A DNA stretch of 64,000 bases from Paenibacillus swuensis. GTDB taxonomy: Bacteria; Bacillota; Bacilli; Paenibacillales; DY6. The stretch spans positions 4,879,501-4,943,500 of the forward strand of contig NZ_CP011388.1 in NCBI RefSeq assembly GCF_001644605.1. Reading direction: 5' to 3'. Within the stretch, counting starts at the first letter, position 1. Each line of letters begins with the position of its first letter. The position numbers and the translations under genes are program-made. The notes beneath the pieces were generated by a model that was not told where the DNA came from, made no database searches, and saw only the letters and a list, made by a program, of their open reading frames with translations. Positions 18,445-27,671 of the stretch are shown here, piece after piece.

Positions 18445-20031
18445 ATGTACAGTATGTTGATTGTCGATGATGAAGATTATGCGGTCAGAGGAATTAAAGA
18501 AGGCGTGGATTGGAGCGAGCTTGCGATACACACCCTTTACGAGGCCTATGATGCGGAACAAGCCATTGATTTGTTGCTAACCCAGACCATCGATATTGTG
18601 ATTGCGGATATTGAGATGCCTATGATGAACGGGTTGGAATTGCTGGAATGGATGAATGAGCATTCTCCTTCCACGATTACACTCTTCCTGACGGGACACG
18701 CGGACTTTCATTATGCCAAGGAAGCGATCCGCTTAGGCGGCTTTGATTACTTGTTAAAGCCGATTGAACATGACGAGCTCAAGCGCATTGTCGCTCTCGC
18801 CATTCAAGAGACGACCCGTAATAAGCGAAATGAAGAGGTCGATGATCTGTATACCAAGTATTTGCGCATGTGGGAGAGTCGGCTGCCCAGTATGGTAGAC
18901 CACTTCTGGCAAGAACTATTGGAGCGTAACAAACCCTATGATGAGGAACAGTGGACACAGGTTTCTGAGCAGCTGCGCATACCGTTCCAGTTTCGGGATT
19001 CGCTGATTGCCATTCTGATCAGCGTAGAGCAATGGAAGAAAGAATTCTCCGGCAGAGATGAGGAGATCATGATGTACGCGCTCCGCTCGGCGGCACAGGA
19101 CATCTTTATCAACAACCGGAAAGGACAAGTGTTTCAAGACAGCGGAGGAAGCATCTGGGTAGTGCTTGCAGCGGAACACACGTTGCCTGTGGATTGGGCG
19201 GCGGATTCCGATTCGTTCATTAACGCTTGCAACGAATACTTCTACTGTTCCGCATCCTGTTATATCAGCAACCCCGTGAATATAGGGGAATTAGCCGGGG
19301 CGTTCGGCGATCTTCTCAGCATGGAACGTTACAATGTCAAGGATACTAATACGGTACAATACCAAGGGACATCCCTTCCGGATTTGCCTGTGTACACGGT
19401 ACCTTGGCTTCCGAATTGGTTGCCCCTGCTGGACATGATGAAGAGGGAAGAGATTGTTCAGAAGGTGGACCTTACGATACAACAGCTTCGCGAGAGTAAA
19501 TCCGACCACTTCGAATTAATCGCAGCCATGGTGCATGGGACAACTTATATCCTTTATTGCGCGTGTCATAAGAAAGGTCTACTTCTCTCCACCCTAAAGC
19601 CGGCTTATGCAGTACAAGAGAGTCCGCGCAACCTTGCCGAACTAAGAGATTGGATGTTGCGGATGTTTCAGACGTACTTCGATGCGGCCGGAGGAAATAA
19701 CGATGATCATTCAGCCATCATTACAAAGATCAAGCATTATGTGAAAGATCATCTTCATGAAGAGCTTACCCGGGAGTCCATCTCAGCCCAAGTCTACTTA
19801 AACAGCGCCTACATGTCGAGATTGTTTAAAGTGGAAACCGGCGAGGCTCTGTTCGACTTTATCGTACAAGCGCGCATGGAGAAGGCACGAGAGTTGCTCA
19901 GACATTCGGCGCACAGTATCAGCAATATTGCGGTCTCTGTCGGCTATACTCACTTCTCTCATTTCTCCGGAATGTTCAAAAAAGTATACGGCGTCACCCC
20001 GAAGGAATATCGTAAACGTTACCAGGAATAA
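18445..20031 (+). CDS. YesN-type response regulator with AraC output domain
   Basis: A 528-residue regulator. The receiver domain (residues 1-120) has the acidic pair D8/D9, phospho-acceptor D55 in IVIADIEMP, and K near 106 in YLLKPIE. A long middle region without a clear motif follows. The C-terminal AraC DNA-binding domain (about 428-525) shows ISAQVYLNSAYMSRLFKVETG and VSVGYTHFSHFSGMFKKVYGVTPKEYR. It lies directly after the YesM-type kinase. By position it should control the GH5/GH26 operon on one side and the ABC transporter operon on the other. Confidence 0.93.
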   Translation: MYSMLIVDDEDYAVRGIKEGVDWSELAIHTLYEAYDAEQAIDLLLTQTIDIVIADIEMPMMNGLELLEWMNEHSPSTITLFLTGHADFHYAKEAIRLGGFDYLLKPIEHDELKRIVALAIQETTRNKRNEEVDDLYTKYLRMWESRLPSMVDHFWQELLERNKPYDEEQWTQVSEQLRIPFQFRDSLIAILISVEQWKKEFSGRDEEIMMYALRSAAQDIFINNRKGQVFQDSGGSIWVVLAAEHTLPVDWAADSDSFINACNEYFYCSASCYISNPVNIGELAGAFGDLLSMERYNVKDTNTVQYQGTSLPDLPVYTVPWLPNWLPLLDMMKREEIVQKVDLTIQQLRESKSDHFELIAAMVHGTTYILYCACHKKGLLLSTLKPAYAVQESPRNLAELRDWMLRMFQTYFDAAGGNNDDHSAIITKIKHYVKDHLHEELTRESISAQVYLNSAYMSRLFKVETGEALFDFIVQARMEKARELLRHSAHSISNIAVSVGYTHFSHFSGMFKKVYGVTPKEYRKRYQE

Positions 20032-20045
20032 TGTAAGATCCAAAA

Positions 20046-20082
20046 AGCGGCCCCCAGAAGAATGATCTTCCAAGGGGCCGCT
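20046..20082. terminator. Bidirectional terminator after the YesN gene
   Basis: AGCGGCCCC pairs with GGGGCCGCT, followed by CTTTTTAC on the plus strand and by a T tract (TTTTTGG) on the minus strand. It lies between convergent genes ending at 20031 and 20093. Confidence 0.85.
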
Positions 20083-20092
20083 CTTTTTACAC

Positions 20093-21718
20093 TTATTTGG
20101 CTTGATACGAAGTCTTAAATTCTTCTTGAATTTGTTTGTAGGTTTCATTGTTTACAATGGATGCGACGTATTTGTCCCAATCCTCGAAACTCATGGCGCC
20201 CATAACCACTTTAACCGAGTTATTATCCAGATCTTTCGTTAACGCTTTCCACTTGTCATCGTAAGTCGGAGCGTTCAAACCAATGGTAGGGTACGAAATT
20301 TTGTTCTCTTCAACAATGGACTTTAATTTGGTTTCCAACTCTTCAATCGTTTTGGTGTATTCCGGTTTATTGAAGTCTTTAGCCGCACCCAGTTGCCAAG
20401 GCACCGTTGCTGTTGCACCCATGAAGTTCTGGTAAATCCATACCGCATCGTCCTTATACTTCGGCGTTTCTACTTTCTTGCCGTCTTGAATCGTATAATA
20501 CACATTCTCAATCGGATTTTTGGCAAAGTCCAGATATTCCTTGGTAGCCGTATAATTGGCTATTTCCAGAATCCGTTCCGCACCTTCCTTACCGTACTTT
20601 TCATTAATGACCCATGCTACATCGAAAGGCTTTGAGGCGTTTATCGCATAGCCCTTAGGACCTTTCACTGGACCGTAAGCTACCAATTCAGGGTTATCCT
20701 GAACGCCGTCCTCGAAGTACTTGATACCGAATTGCGGCAAGTGCAGCCAATCATACATGTCTCCGAGAACAACACCCGATTTGCCTTTTTTGATAAAGGA
20801 TGTTGGTTGAGCCAAAGCAAATTCCGGGTTAATCGCTTTCTTCTCAACAAGTGTCTTTACCCATTGCAGGAAGTCCTTATATTCAGGAACAAAATCACGG
20901 TAGATAAAGTTTCCTTCCCCATCCATCCCCCATGGAGCATGGATGCCAGTGAACGAAGCAGCGATTGGCGCCAAATCTTGCGCGTGGAAATGTCCGCGGT
21001 CGAAGTTCAAACCGTAGCGCTCAGGCGGGTTCGTCAACTTCGTTAGCAACTCCGCCAATTCCTCTGTTGTTGCAGGCGCTTTCAAATTCATCTGTGTCAG
21101 CAAATCTTGACGTATTCTGGTTGAGCTCTGCACAAATTGATTATATGCGATTCCTTTTGGAATCCCGTAAATTTTGCCGTCCACCTTCATATACTCCCAG
21201 TATTCCTTCGGAATCTTCGCAAGCTCCGGATACTTCGTCGCGAAGTCTTCACTCTCGATGAGTGGTGTCAGATCGAAGAAAGCTCCGCCTTTAATAGCCT
21301 GGTAGGTTTGTGCAGGGAAGTTCACGTTATCGCCAAGCACAATTTCCACTGCATCCGGCAAATTTTTCGAAGCCAGCTGCACGTTCACACGGTCGATATA
21401 TTGCTCAATTTTATCAGCAGGCACGAATTGAATGTCTAACTTGGTGTTCAACTTCTTCTCCAGTTCCAACTCCAGCTGATTGTCATTCTGGGGCAACGTT
21501 CCCCACATTCTGGTTTGGATCACCGCGGTCATTTCTTTCGCAAAAGGCTTGTAAGCTTCAGCTGTTACATTAGCAGCCGGTGTTTCTGTATTCGTTCCGG
21601 AATTCGTGTTGGTGCTTGAAGCGCCATTATTGTTGTTGTTCGTATTGCAACCTGCCAGGACGGAAGCGGCTACAACGGTTAACGCCGTAAACTTCGCCCA
21701 ATTTTTAATCATTCCCAT
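20093..21718 (-). CDS. ABC transporter sugar-binding lipoprotein (LplA/YtcQ type)
   Basis: A 541-residue lipoprotein. Residues 1-23 are a signal peptide with lipobox VLAGC. An Asn/Thr-rich linker follows (residues 24-48), then a two-lobe solute-binding fold. Stretches such as GGAFFDLTPLIESE, WEYMKVDGKIYGIPKG and VINEKYGKEGAERILEIANY are typical of the large binding proteins that partner LplB/LplC permeases and import di- and oligosaccharides. It is the last gene of a three-gene minus-strand operon, with 110 bases after the permease. Its likely cargo is the oligosaccharide produced by the neighbouring secreted mannanases; no ATPase gene is present, which is usual because a shared MsmX-like ATPase serves these systems. 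Confidence 0.92.
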   Translation of the reverse strand: MGMIKNWAKFTALTVVAASVLAGCNTNNNNNGASSTNTNSGTNTETPAANVTAEAYKPFAKEMTAVIQTRMWGTLPQNDNQLELELEKKLNTKLDIQFVPADKIEQYIDRVNVQLASKNLPDAVEIVLGDNVNFPAQTYQAIKGGAFFDLTPLIESEDFATKYPELAKIPKEYWEYMKVDGKIYGIPKGIAYNQFVQSSTRIRQDLLTQMNLKAPATTEELAELLTKLTNPPERYGLNFDRGHFHAQDLAPIAASFTGIHAPWGMDGEGNFIYRDFVPEYKDFLQWVKTLVEKKAINPEFALAQPTSFIKKGKSGVVLGDMYDWLHLPQFGIKYFEDGVQDNPELVAYGPVKGPKGYAINASKPFDVAWVINEKYGKEGAERILEIANYTATKEYLDFAKNPIENVYYTIQDGKKVETPKYKDDAVWIYQNFMGATATVPWQLGAAKDFNKPEYTKTIEELETKLKSIVEENKISYPTIGLNAPTYDDKWKALTKDLDNNSVKVVMGAMSFEDWDKYVASIVNNETYKQIQEEFKTSYQAK

Positions 21719-21828
21719 GGTGATGACCTCCCGTTATATCTGTTTACATCATTTATAATGAACAGAGATGCGTCTCCGGCCGGAAGACCCTCCCGAACAT
21801 CCATATTTACCTTGTTTCCCGAACTTCT

Positions 21829-22728
21829 CTACCCTTTAACCGAACCAATTAACACACCTTTGGCAAAATATTTCTGAAGAAAAGGATACAGCGCCAGGAT
21901 CGGTGCCGTAACCACCATGACCGCGGTCATCTTCACAATTTCCGGATTAATCTGCTGATTACGCGTCATATCCACGCCGGAATCCGTAAATTCGTTTACA
22001 TTGGCCTGGACCACAATCTGTTGCAGAAACACCTGCAAGGGCCATTTCTCAGGGGTGGTTATATACATGATCGCGCTAAAGAAAGTATTCCAATAGGCAA
22101 CGGCGGCAAACAGCGTAAATGCGGCTAGCATAGCCTTGGATAGCGGCAGAATAATTCGAAAGAAGATGGTAAGGTCGTTACAACCGTCAATCTTCGCGGA
22201 TTCCTCAATTTCGGAAGGAAGTTCCTGAAAGAAGCTTTTCATCACGAGCAGTGTCCATGCGCCCACCAGTCCTGGAAGAATAAGCGACCACCACGAATCG
22301 ATCAGATTCAGCTTGTCAATTAAGAGGTAGTTTGGAATCAGGCCGGGTGAGAACAGCATCGTGAAGATGACCAGATTCAGAATCCATTTGCGTCCCGGCA
22401 GCGTCTTCTTGGCCAGCATATAGGCCATCATCGAACTGATGCCGATGGAAAGAGGAACACCGATGCAAGTGATAAATAGCGAAGCTTTAAACGCGTTAAG
22501 AAAACCTTGACCGGATAGAACGTAATCGTATGCTTCCCAGGAAAAGTCCTTGGGGAACAACATGAATCCTCCACTGATATAGTTGCTGGAATCGCTGAAT
22601 GAAATCGCCAGTACGTAGATGAAAGGGACAATCATGGTGAACGAAAGCAGCAACAACAAGAGTGTCAATATTCCCTGATAGACTCTCTCCATCCCTCTGT
22701 GACTACCCGCACTAATAAATGCCTTCAT
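21829..22728 (-). CDS. ABC sugar transporter permease (LplC/YtcP type)
   Basis: A 299-residue inner-membrane permease with about six hydrophobic segments. The EAA loop that contacts the ATPase is visible as EIEESAKIDGCNDLTIFFRIILPLS-like sequence near residues 190-215. The C-terminus PFLQKYFAKGVLIGSVKG is the standard ending of this permease class. It overlaps the 3' end of the upstream permease gene by 17 bases and has AAGGAG before its ATG, so translation is probably coupled. Confidence 0.93.
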   Translation of the reverse strand: MKAFISAGSHRGMERVYQGILTLLLLLLSFTMIVPFIYVLAISFSDSSNYISGGFMLFPKDFSWEAYDYVLSGQGFLNAFKASLFITCIGVPLSIGISSMMAYMLAKKTLPGRKWILNLVIFTMLFSPGLIPNYLLIDKLNLIDSWWSLILPGLVGAWTLLVMKSFFQELPSEIEESAKIDGCNDLTIFFRIILPLSKAMLAAFTLFAAVAYWNTFFSAIMYITTPEKWPLQVFLQQIVVQANVNEFTDSGVDMTRNQQINPEIVKMTAVMVVTAPILALYPFLQKYFAKGVLIGSVKG

Positions 22729-23665
22729 GTCCGCGTCTCCTTACCAGATAGTTACTGCCCAGAACCAGGATTAACCCGATGGTGGACTTGAAAATACCGA
22801 CCGCAGCCGTATAACTGAACTCGCCTTCCCGAATACCTTGCTTGTAAACGTAGGTTTCAAAGACTTCCGAATATTCGGAGTTTATAGGGTTCTGCATCAG
22901 ATAGATTTGTTCAAAATTCGTATCCAGCGTATGTCCAAGCGCAAGAATAAACATGATGATGACGGTGGGTATAATCGACGGCAACGTAACGGACCAGATC
23001 TGTCGGAGTCTGCCTGCCCCGTCCATCTTGGCGGATTCGTACAGAGCCGGATCGACGCCTGCAATGGCTGCCAGATAAATGATGGAACCCCAACCGATAT
23101 TCTTCCACTGTTCCTGCAAAATCACAAGAGGATAAAAGGCTTTGCCATTGAAAAGCAACTCGATGCGCTCCCCTCCCCATGTGTGAATGAGGTTATTGAG
23201 GATCCCGGTTTCTTTGGAAAGAAAGATGTACGTTAAACTGATGACAATAACCCACGATACGAAGTGGGGCACATAGACGAACGTCTGAATCCAGCGTTTG
23301 ACTGTGGCATTCTTCAATTCGTTGAGCAACAAGGCCAACACGATCGGTGCCGGGAACATAAGGATATGCAACAAACTGATCGTAATCGTATTGCGGAACA
23401 GCATGAAAAAATCCGGATCCTTGAACAGCGTTATGAAGTGCTGCAATCCAACCCATTCACTTTGCAGGATCCCCTTGTATACGGAATAATCCTGAAACGC
23501 GATCATAATGCCCGGCAATGGCAAATATTTAAATATAATGAAGCATAACATGCCGGGAAGCCCTAACAAATATAAGTACTTATGTTGAGCGATCTCCCGC
23601 AGAACAGAAGGTTTTCTCTTCACGGCGATCTGAGCCGGCAACCGTTGCGGCAGGGTATCTTCCAT
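22712..23665 (-). CDS. ABC sugar transporter permease (LplB/YteP type)
   Basis: A permease of about 317 residues with six hydrophobic segments and the EAA loop DPALYESAKMDGAGRLRQIW. The N-terminal KYLYLLGLPGMLCFIIFKYLP and the C-terminal NYLVRRRGHEGIY are characteristic of LplB-like proteins. I place the start at the ATG at 23665, after AAGGAG (12-base spacer). An upstream ATG at 23704 in the same frame has no clear site and would add 13 residues. It is the first gene of the transporter operon. Confidence 0.9.
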   Translation of the reverse strand: MEDTLPQRLPAQIAVKRKPSVLREIAQHKYLYLLGLPGMLCFIIFKYLPLPGIMIAFQDYSVYKGILQSEWVGLQHFITLFKDPDFFMLFRNTITISLLHILMFPAPIVLALLLNELKNATVKRWIQTFVYVPHFVSWVIVISLTYIFLSKETGILNNLIHTWGGERIELLFNGKAFYPLVILQEQWKNIGWGSIIYLAAIAGVDPALYESAKMDGAGRLRQIWSVTLPSIIPTVIIMFILALGHTLDTNFEQIYLMQNPINSEYSEVFETYVYKQGIREGEFSYTAAVGIFKSTIGLILVLGSNYLVRRRGHEGIY

Positions 23666-23834
23666 AGGTTTCTCTAACTCCTTCTCTGTCTGGTGTATCT
23701 TCATTCTACTCTGAAAAAAATAAGGGTTCTAACTGTCAAGCACATCATTTTATCAGAATTGTAACTTTCCGTAGTTGTCACTTTTTGATTAGCAAAATAA
23801 TGACAGCTCCATTGACATCCCTAGTGCAGAAAAA

Positions 23835-23859
23835 AGCTGCTTTCCTAAAGGAAGCAGCT
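23835..23859 (-). terminator. Terminator of the amidohydrolase/Rieske/DUF6259 operon
   Basis: On the minus strand AGCTGCTTCCT pairs with AGGAAAGCAGCT (one bulge) and is followed by TTTTTTC, ten bases after the stop at 23869. Confidence 0.8.
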
Positions 23860-23868
23860 CCATGTTAA

Positions 23869-25929
23869 CTATTGGAAGAGATACAAACGGACACTTTGAG
23901 GGGGAATTGGACTTGCAGCATCAACTGATTCCCCATCCGGATCAGCACAGCCGAATAAGGAACGTCGCCCCGCTCTAATGCTGCAATTCAGCTCTGTTGA
24001 AGAGCTGTTCCATACGAGTACGGCGATCCGGTCGCCGGCTGCATAAGCCTTAGCAGTCAATCCCTCAGACAGGCCGATAAGCTCGAAACCGGTGGTATCT
24101 AGGAATCGGCCCTCCCAAAGGTAATCTGAATACTTTTTGCAGAATTCAATAACCTGCCGCAAATATTGTTTTGCTTCAGCTGGAGGAATACTCCTCATCA
24201 ACTCATGATCAGGTGGATAATAAACTACATCCTCATAATCCTCAGACTCGGGAAGTTTATCTTGAAGCAAGTACTGTACATCGGCCCTGTAACGGGTTTC
24301 CAATTCAAACCTCAATCCATACAGGACTGCGAAGTTGGCGTAGTACCGGTCCATCATGGCCGTAGGATGACGCTGCGTCATAGGCAGTTCCGGAAACGTG
24401 TAACGGAACATCTCGGGGAAGGGCTCTTCCCCTGCGGAGGCATGCGTTTCTTCCGGCCTGAAGCCGCAGCCCCAGCCGTGAACATACGATATCCCGGAGA
24501 GCACAGAGTCATGAATCCCCTCGGTCATAATCGCGAAGTCAGGGCTTAGACTTCTCATATGCGTTGCGATAGAATGTATAATTTGACTTCGTTCTGTTGT
24601 ATATGCGGTCGCCGGTGTTTTATGTTTATGATTCGGGTTATGACATTCATCTGGACCATAGACTCCGATTTGGTCGAAAAGGATGCCATCGGCTCCCAGC
24701 TCATAGGCTTGTATAGCCAATTCCAGCATCCGGTTCTGCCATACGTCCGAACCTGTACAACCCATGGCGAACGGAACCGGTGTTGCACTGCGAAATTTAC
24801 GTACTGATGAAACTTGGAGTTCCTGGTTCTCCAGGAGCAACGCAGCATCATTGCCATGATAACGATAGAACTCCGTCATAAGGTCCATGATGACCCCATT
24901 AGCATAGAGAATCGTTCGCATGCCTCGCTCCTTGGCACGCCCCAGAGCTTTCCGCAGCGCCTCTTTACCTCCCATTAACTGATCGGGAATAAAATCGGGG
25001 AAACAGCGGTCATGTCCGCCATGCGCCCAACCGAACAAGCCAAGGGTGTCTAGACCGCGTTCCTCGGCGACTTGACATAACTGATCAATTCCGCTGTGGT
25101 AGTCCCACATGACCTCCCCGTTCTGCTGCTTCATTACGCTAAGCAGCCACCCGGAAGACCGGCGAACCCATTGTGGGGGCGTAATGATTGAAGCATGCGA
25201 ATCGTACCAACTTCGGTATATCTGAGCCGCTTCATGCCAGGTTCCCTGAAAAGCTTGTATGACGAAGGTCGGAGAATTCCAACTTCCTCCGGGCTGGATA
25301 TACGGATGATGCTTAACGCTGACATCCAGAACATCCAATAATTCATTATGATTTGCATGAATGTCTAATTTCCCCTTATCAGGATCATGTGTGCCGAAGT
25401 ATAATCCGCCACTGTTTTCACAAGCAAGAGCGAACCATGGCATCGTCCCTGTCCCGCTTGGATAGGACATCGACCTGCTTCCTATCGCCTGAAATCCGCG
25501 GAATCGCTGGCCCAGTCCGTTGGGCCAATATAAGTTGCTATTTTCGCCCGAAGCTTGTATACCCGATAACTTTACTCCTACGACCTCCCGAATATACCAA
25601 GCCTGCTCATTATGATTCTGAATGTGCAGAGAAATATCCCATTTCTGGGATGCTGTCTCCAATATCCGCATTTCGATCTGTATTTTTGAAAAAGGCACCG
25701 ATTCGCTTAGCCTACTGTACCGAATAAGATAACCCTGATCCACCGCTTCTGCCTGCCCGGAACAATCCTTGCTTGAAAGCAGCAACTTTACTCCCGGCTT
25801 CCAAGGTTGGGAGGGAAGCTGGGCGGTCAAACTCCATTCCAGTAGGCCTTCCTTATAACAATTCATGATACTTTCCAGACTAATAGCCTTTCCGTTCAAT
25901 TGAACTAACCCGTCTGATATTTTTGGCAC
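23869..25929 (-). CDS. GH36/DUF6259-like glycoside hydrolase
   Basis: A 686-residue intracellular protein with an N-terminal beta-sandwich (1-230), a TIM-barrel (about 240-570) and a small C-terminal sandwich, the build of GH36/GH31-type enzymes. It most resembles the DUF6259 group, whose activity is mostly untested. Candidate catalytic acids are D in ADGILFDQIGVYGPDE and E in FAIMTEGIHDSV. The barrel also has LGLFGWAHGGHD, as in retaining alpha-galactosidases. The start is a GTG at 25929 with GGAGGAG 8 bases upstream; the longer reading starts inside the ribosome-binding site. It is the last gene of a three-gene operon after an amidohydrolase and a Rieske protein. Substrate unknown. Confidence 0.78.
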   Translation of the reverse strand: MPKISDGLVQLNGKAISLESIMNCYKEGLLEWSLTAQLPSQPWKPGVKLLLSSKDCSGQAEAVDQGYLIRYSRLSESVPFSKIQIEMRILETASQKWDISLHIQNHNEQAWYIREVVGVKLSGIQASGENSNLYWPNGLGQRFRGFQAIGSRSMSYPSGTGTMPWFALACENSGGLYFGTHDPDKGKLDIHANHNELLDVLDVSVKHHPYIQPGGSWNSPTFVIQAFQGTWHEAAQIYRSWYDSHASIITPPQWVRRSSGWLLSVMKQQNGEVMWDYHSGIDQLCQVAEERGLDTLGLFGWAHGGHDRCFPDFIPDQLMGGKEALRKALGRAKERGMRTILYANGVIMDLMTEFYRYHGNDAALLLENQELQVSSVRKFRSATPVPFAMGCTGSDVWQNRMLELAIQAYELGADGILFDQIGVYGPDECHNPNHKHKTPATAYTTERSQIIHSIATHMRSLSPDFAIMTEGIHDSVLSGISYVHGWGCGFRPEETHASAGEEPFPEMFRYTFPELPMTQRHPTAMMDRYYANFAVLYGLRFELETRYRADVQYLLQDKLPESEDYEDVVYYPPDHELMRSIPPAEAKQYLRQVIEFCKKYSDYLWEGRFLDTTGFELIGLSEGLTAKAYAAGDRIAVLVWNSSSTELNCSIRAGRRSLFGCADPDGESVDAASPIPPQSVRLYLFQ

Positions 25930-25997
25930 TATGCATTCTCCTCCGCGCAATAAATATAATGAGTTCTACGCTTCCTTGAAATAGTATGAAGGCGGTT

Positions 25998-26378
25998 CTA
26001 AACCGTAGGCATGTATACAACGACATTTTCTTTCGACTGCTCAATATTGTAAGTCTCAACGACCACGTCATATGAGCGCGTCTTCACGCGCGGATCTGTT
26101 ATCAGGCAACCTGTCTTGATATCGAATTCCCACTGATGCCATGGGCAACGGATAATTTCGCCTTCACGCTCAGAGGAGAACTGACCCGGTTCTTCAGATG
26201 TCACCAGAGGTGTAATTAACCCGCTGCACAGCTCAGCGCCTTGATGAGGGCAATAATTCCGCAAAGCATATAATTTTCCTTCGATATTAAACACGCCGAT
26301 ACTTCGACCTCCAATGTCGATCACTCGACGGGACCCGACAGGGAACTCAGCTGCTGCTCCGATTATATGCGGCTTCAT
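25998..26378 (-). CDS. Stand-alone Rieske [2Fe-2S] ferredoxin
   Basis: A 126-residue soluble protein with both Rieske ligand pairs: C43-P-H45 in NYCPHQGAELC and C78-P-W-H81 in RCPWHQWEF. A 20-residue acidic insertion (about 55-74) lies between them. No oxygenase alpha subunit is encoded with it, so it should act as an electron carrier or as a subunit of a partner elsewhere. The ATG at 26378 overlaps the amidohydrolase stop as ATGA and follows GGAGGG, which indicates coupled translation. The pairing of Rieske protein with amidohydrolase and GH-like genes is unusual and suggests an oxidative step on a sugar-derived ring or acid. Confidence 0.9.
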   Translation of the reverse strand: MKPHIIGAAAEFPVGSRRVIDIGGRSIGVFNIEGKLYALRNYCPHQGAELCSGLITPLVTSEEPGQFSSEREGEIIRCPWHQWEFDIKTGCLITDPRVKTRSYDVVVETYNIEQSKENVVVYMPTV

Positions 26379-27460
26379 ACACTTCCCTCCTTCGCCCAAG
26401 AACCAAGTTTGTATAATCGCGCTGCATTGTTGTAGTAAATATTCGCCGAAGTTTCCTCATCCAGCTTGGGTAAGGCCATCGCTGGAGAATCAAAGTCCCA
26501 ATGCGGATAATCGCTGCAGAATAACAGCTTCTCCTTCCCGTTCATCCATTCCAGCATTTGCTTGAAGGCTGCCGGATTAGGTCCCGTTTCAATCGGCTGA
26601 GAACCTATATATACATGATCCATAAAATACTCGCTCGGCTTCTTCTTCACCCACGGGGTTTGATACCGCAAGCCGATCCAGTCCTGATCCAGTCTCCATA
26701 AGTAAGGCACAATCCAGAACACGCCTGCTTCAAGCAACACTACCTTCAGGTTAGGGAAACGCTCGAATACCCCTTCAAAGATGAAACTCGCCAGGTGAGC
26801 CATTATTAACTGGGGCCGCAAAGCCCGGTATTCAATATAATAGGAAGGGTGACCGGCTCCTGTCGGTGAAGGATTGATTCCGAACCCTTCCATACCGATA
26901 TGAATGGTGAAAGGCAGATCGTTCCGTTCACAGGCCTCATAGATTGGATTGTAATAACGCTGGCCGTATAGAGATTTTGCGCCGCTTGGCGCAATAACCT
27001 GAACCACATCTTTATGTTTGCCCACACGGTCAATTTCTTTGGCGGCCAGCAATGGATCCTGAATCGGGATGAGTACGGATCCCTTCATGCGCTTATCCTT
27101 CTCTAACCAATGTTCCACGGTAAAGTCATTGTACGCTGAACATAAAGCTGCCGCGTAATTCGCGTCTGGTGTGGTCGTTACAGGTTGGAACTCCCCGGTT
27201 AATATGCCGTACTCCACGTTGAATTCGTCCATAAGTTGTTTCGCCAAGAAGGACAAATCCGATGCCGGTGGATTCCCGTTGGGCGGGAATGAATCCACCC
27301 TTCTCCCCTGTACCCCGCCGTTCAGTGTCGGCAGGGACGGCAGCTGTAAACCCCACGTCTCCACTTGAGAACGATAATGTTGAGACAAATAAGGGAACAA
27401 ATCTTTGACTTCGCCAAGCTGATGATGAATATCACAATCGATGATTTTACGTCGTCCCAT
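26375..27460 (-). CDS. Amidohydrolase-2 (ACMSD-like) family protein
   Basis: A 361-residue TIM-barrel metalloenzyme. It opens with IIDCDIHHQ (metal-binding D10-x-H12 region) and has HIGMEG near residue 190, MAHLASFIFEG, and the late CSDYPHWDFDSP motif with the catalytic aspartate. This set is typical of amidohydrolase-2 proteins, which include decarboxylases (ACMSD, gamma-resorcylate) and lactonases. The ATG at 27460 follows AAGGAGG. It is the first gene of the operon with the Rieske and DUF6259-like genes, and is divergent from the unusual regulator at 27672. Hydrolysis of a lactone or decarboxylation of a ring acid are both possible. Confidence 0.85.
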   Translation of the reverse strand: MGRRKIIDCDIHHQLGEVKDLFPYLSQHYRSQVETWGLQLPSLPTLNGGVQGRRVDSFPPNGNPPASDLSFLAKQLMDEFNVEYGILTGEFQPVTTTPDANYAAALCSAYNDFTVEHWLEKDKRMKGSVLIPIQDPLLAAKEIDRVGKHKDVVQVIAPSGAKSLYGQRYYNPIYEACERNDLPFTIHIGMEGFGINPSPTGAGHPSYYIEYRALRPQLIMAHLASFIFEGVFERFPNLKVVLLEAGVFWIVPYLWRLDQDWIGLRYQTPWVKKKPSEYFMDHVYIGSQPIETGPNPAAFKQMLEWMNGKEKLLFCSDYPHWDFDSPAMALPKLDEETSANIYYNNAARLYKLGSWAKEGSV

Positions 27461-27609
27461 ATAAATCCTCCTTGTTATTCACACTTGTTGTTTATATCAA
27501 TCATTTTGAAGAGCCTGTTATGTCAGGTATGTTGCTCCTTTTCATCGTAATCGGGTTTAGAGGGTCCAACAAGCATGAGAACAAGGTCGGAATGCGTTCC
27601 ATTTTAGCC

Positions 27610-27638
27610 TTGTGTATTTCGATATCATTCGTTATAAT
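27610..27638 (+). promoter_or_regulatory. SigA-type promoter of the LacI-like regulator gene
   Basis: TTGTGT (27610-27615) and TATAAT (27633-27638) with a 17-base spacer. The -10 box is perfect and the -35 is partial. The ribosome-binding site GGAG lies at 27660-27663, ahead of the ATG at 27672. Confidence 0.6.
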
Positions 27639-27671
27639 TACATGTTATTCTATCGGATCGGAGCCCCAGCC

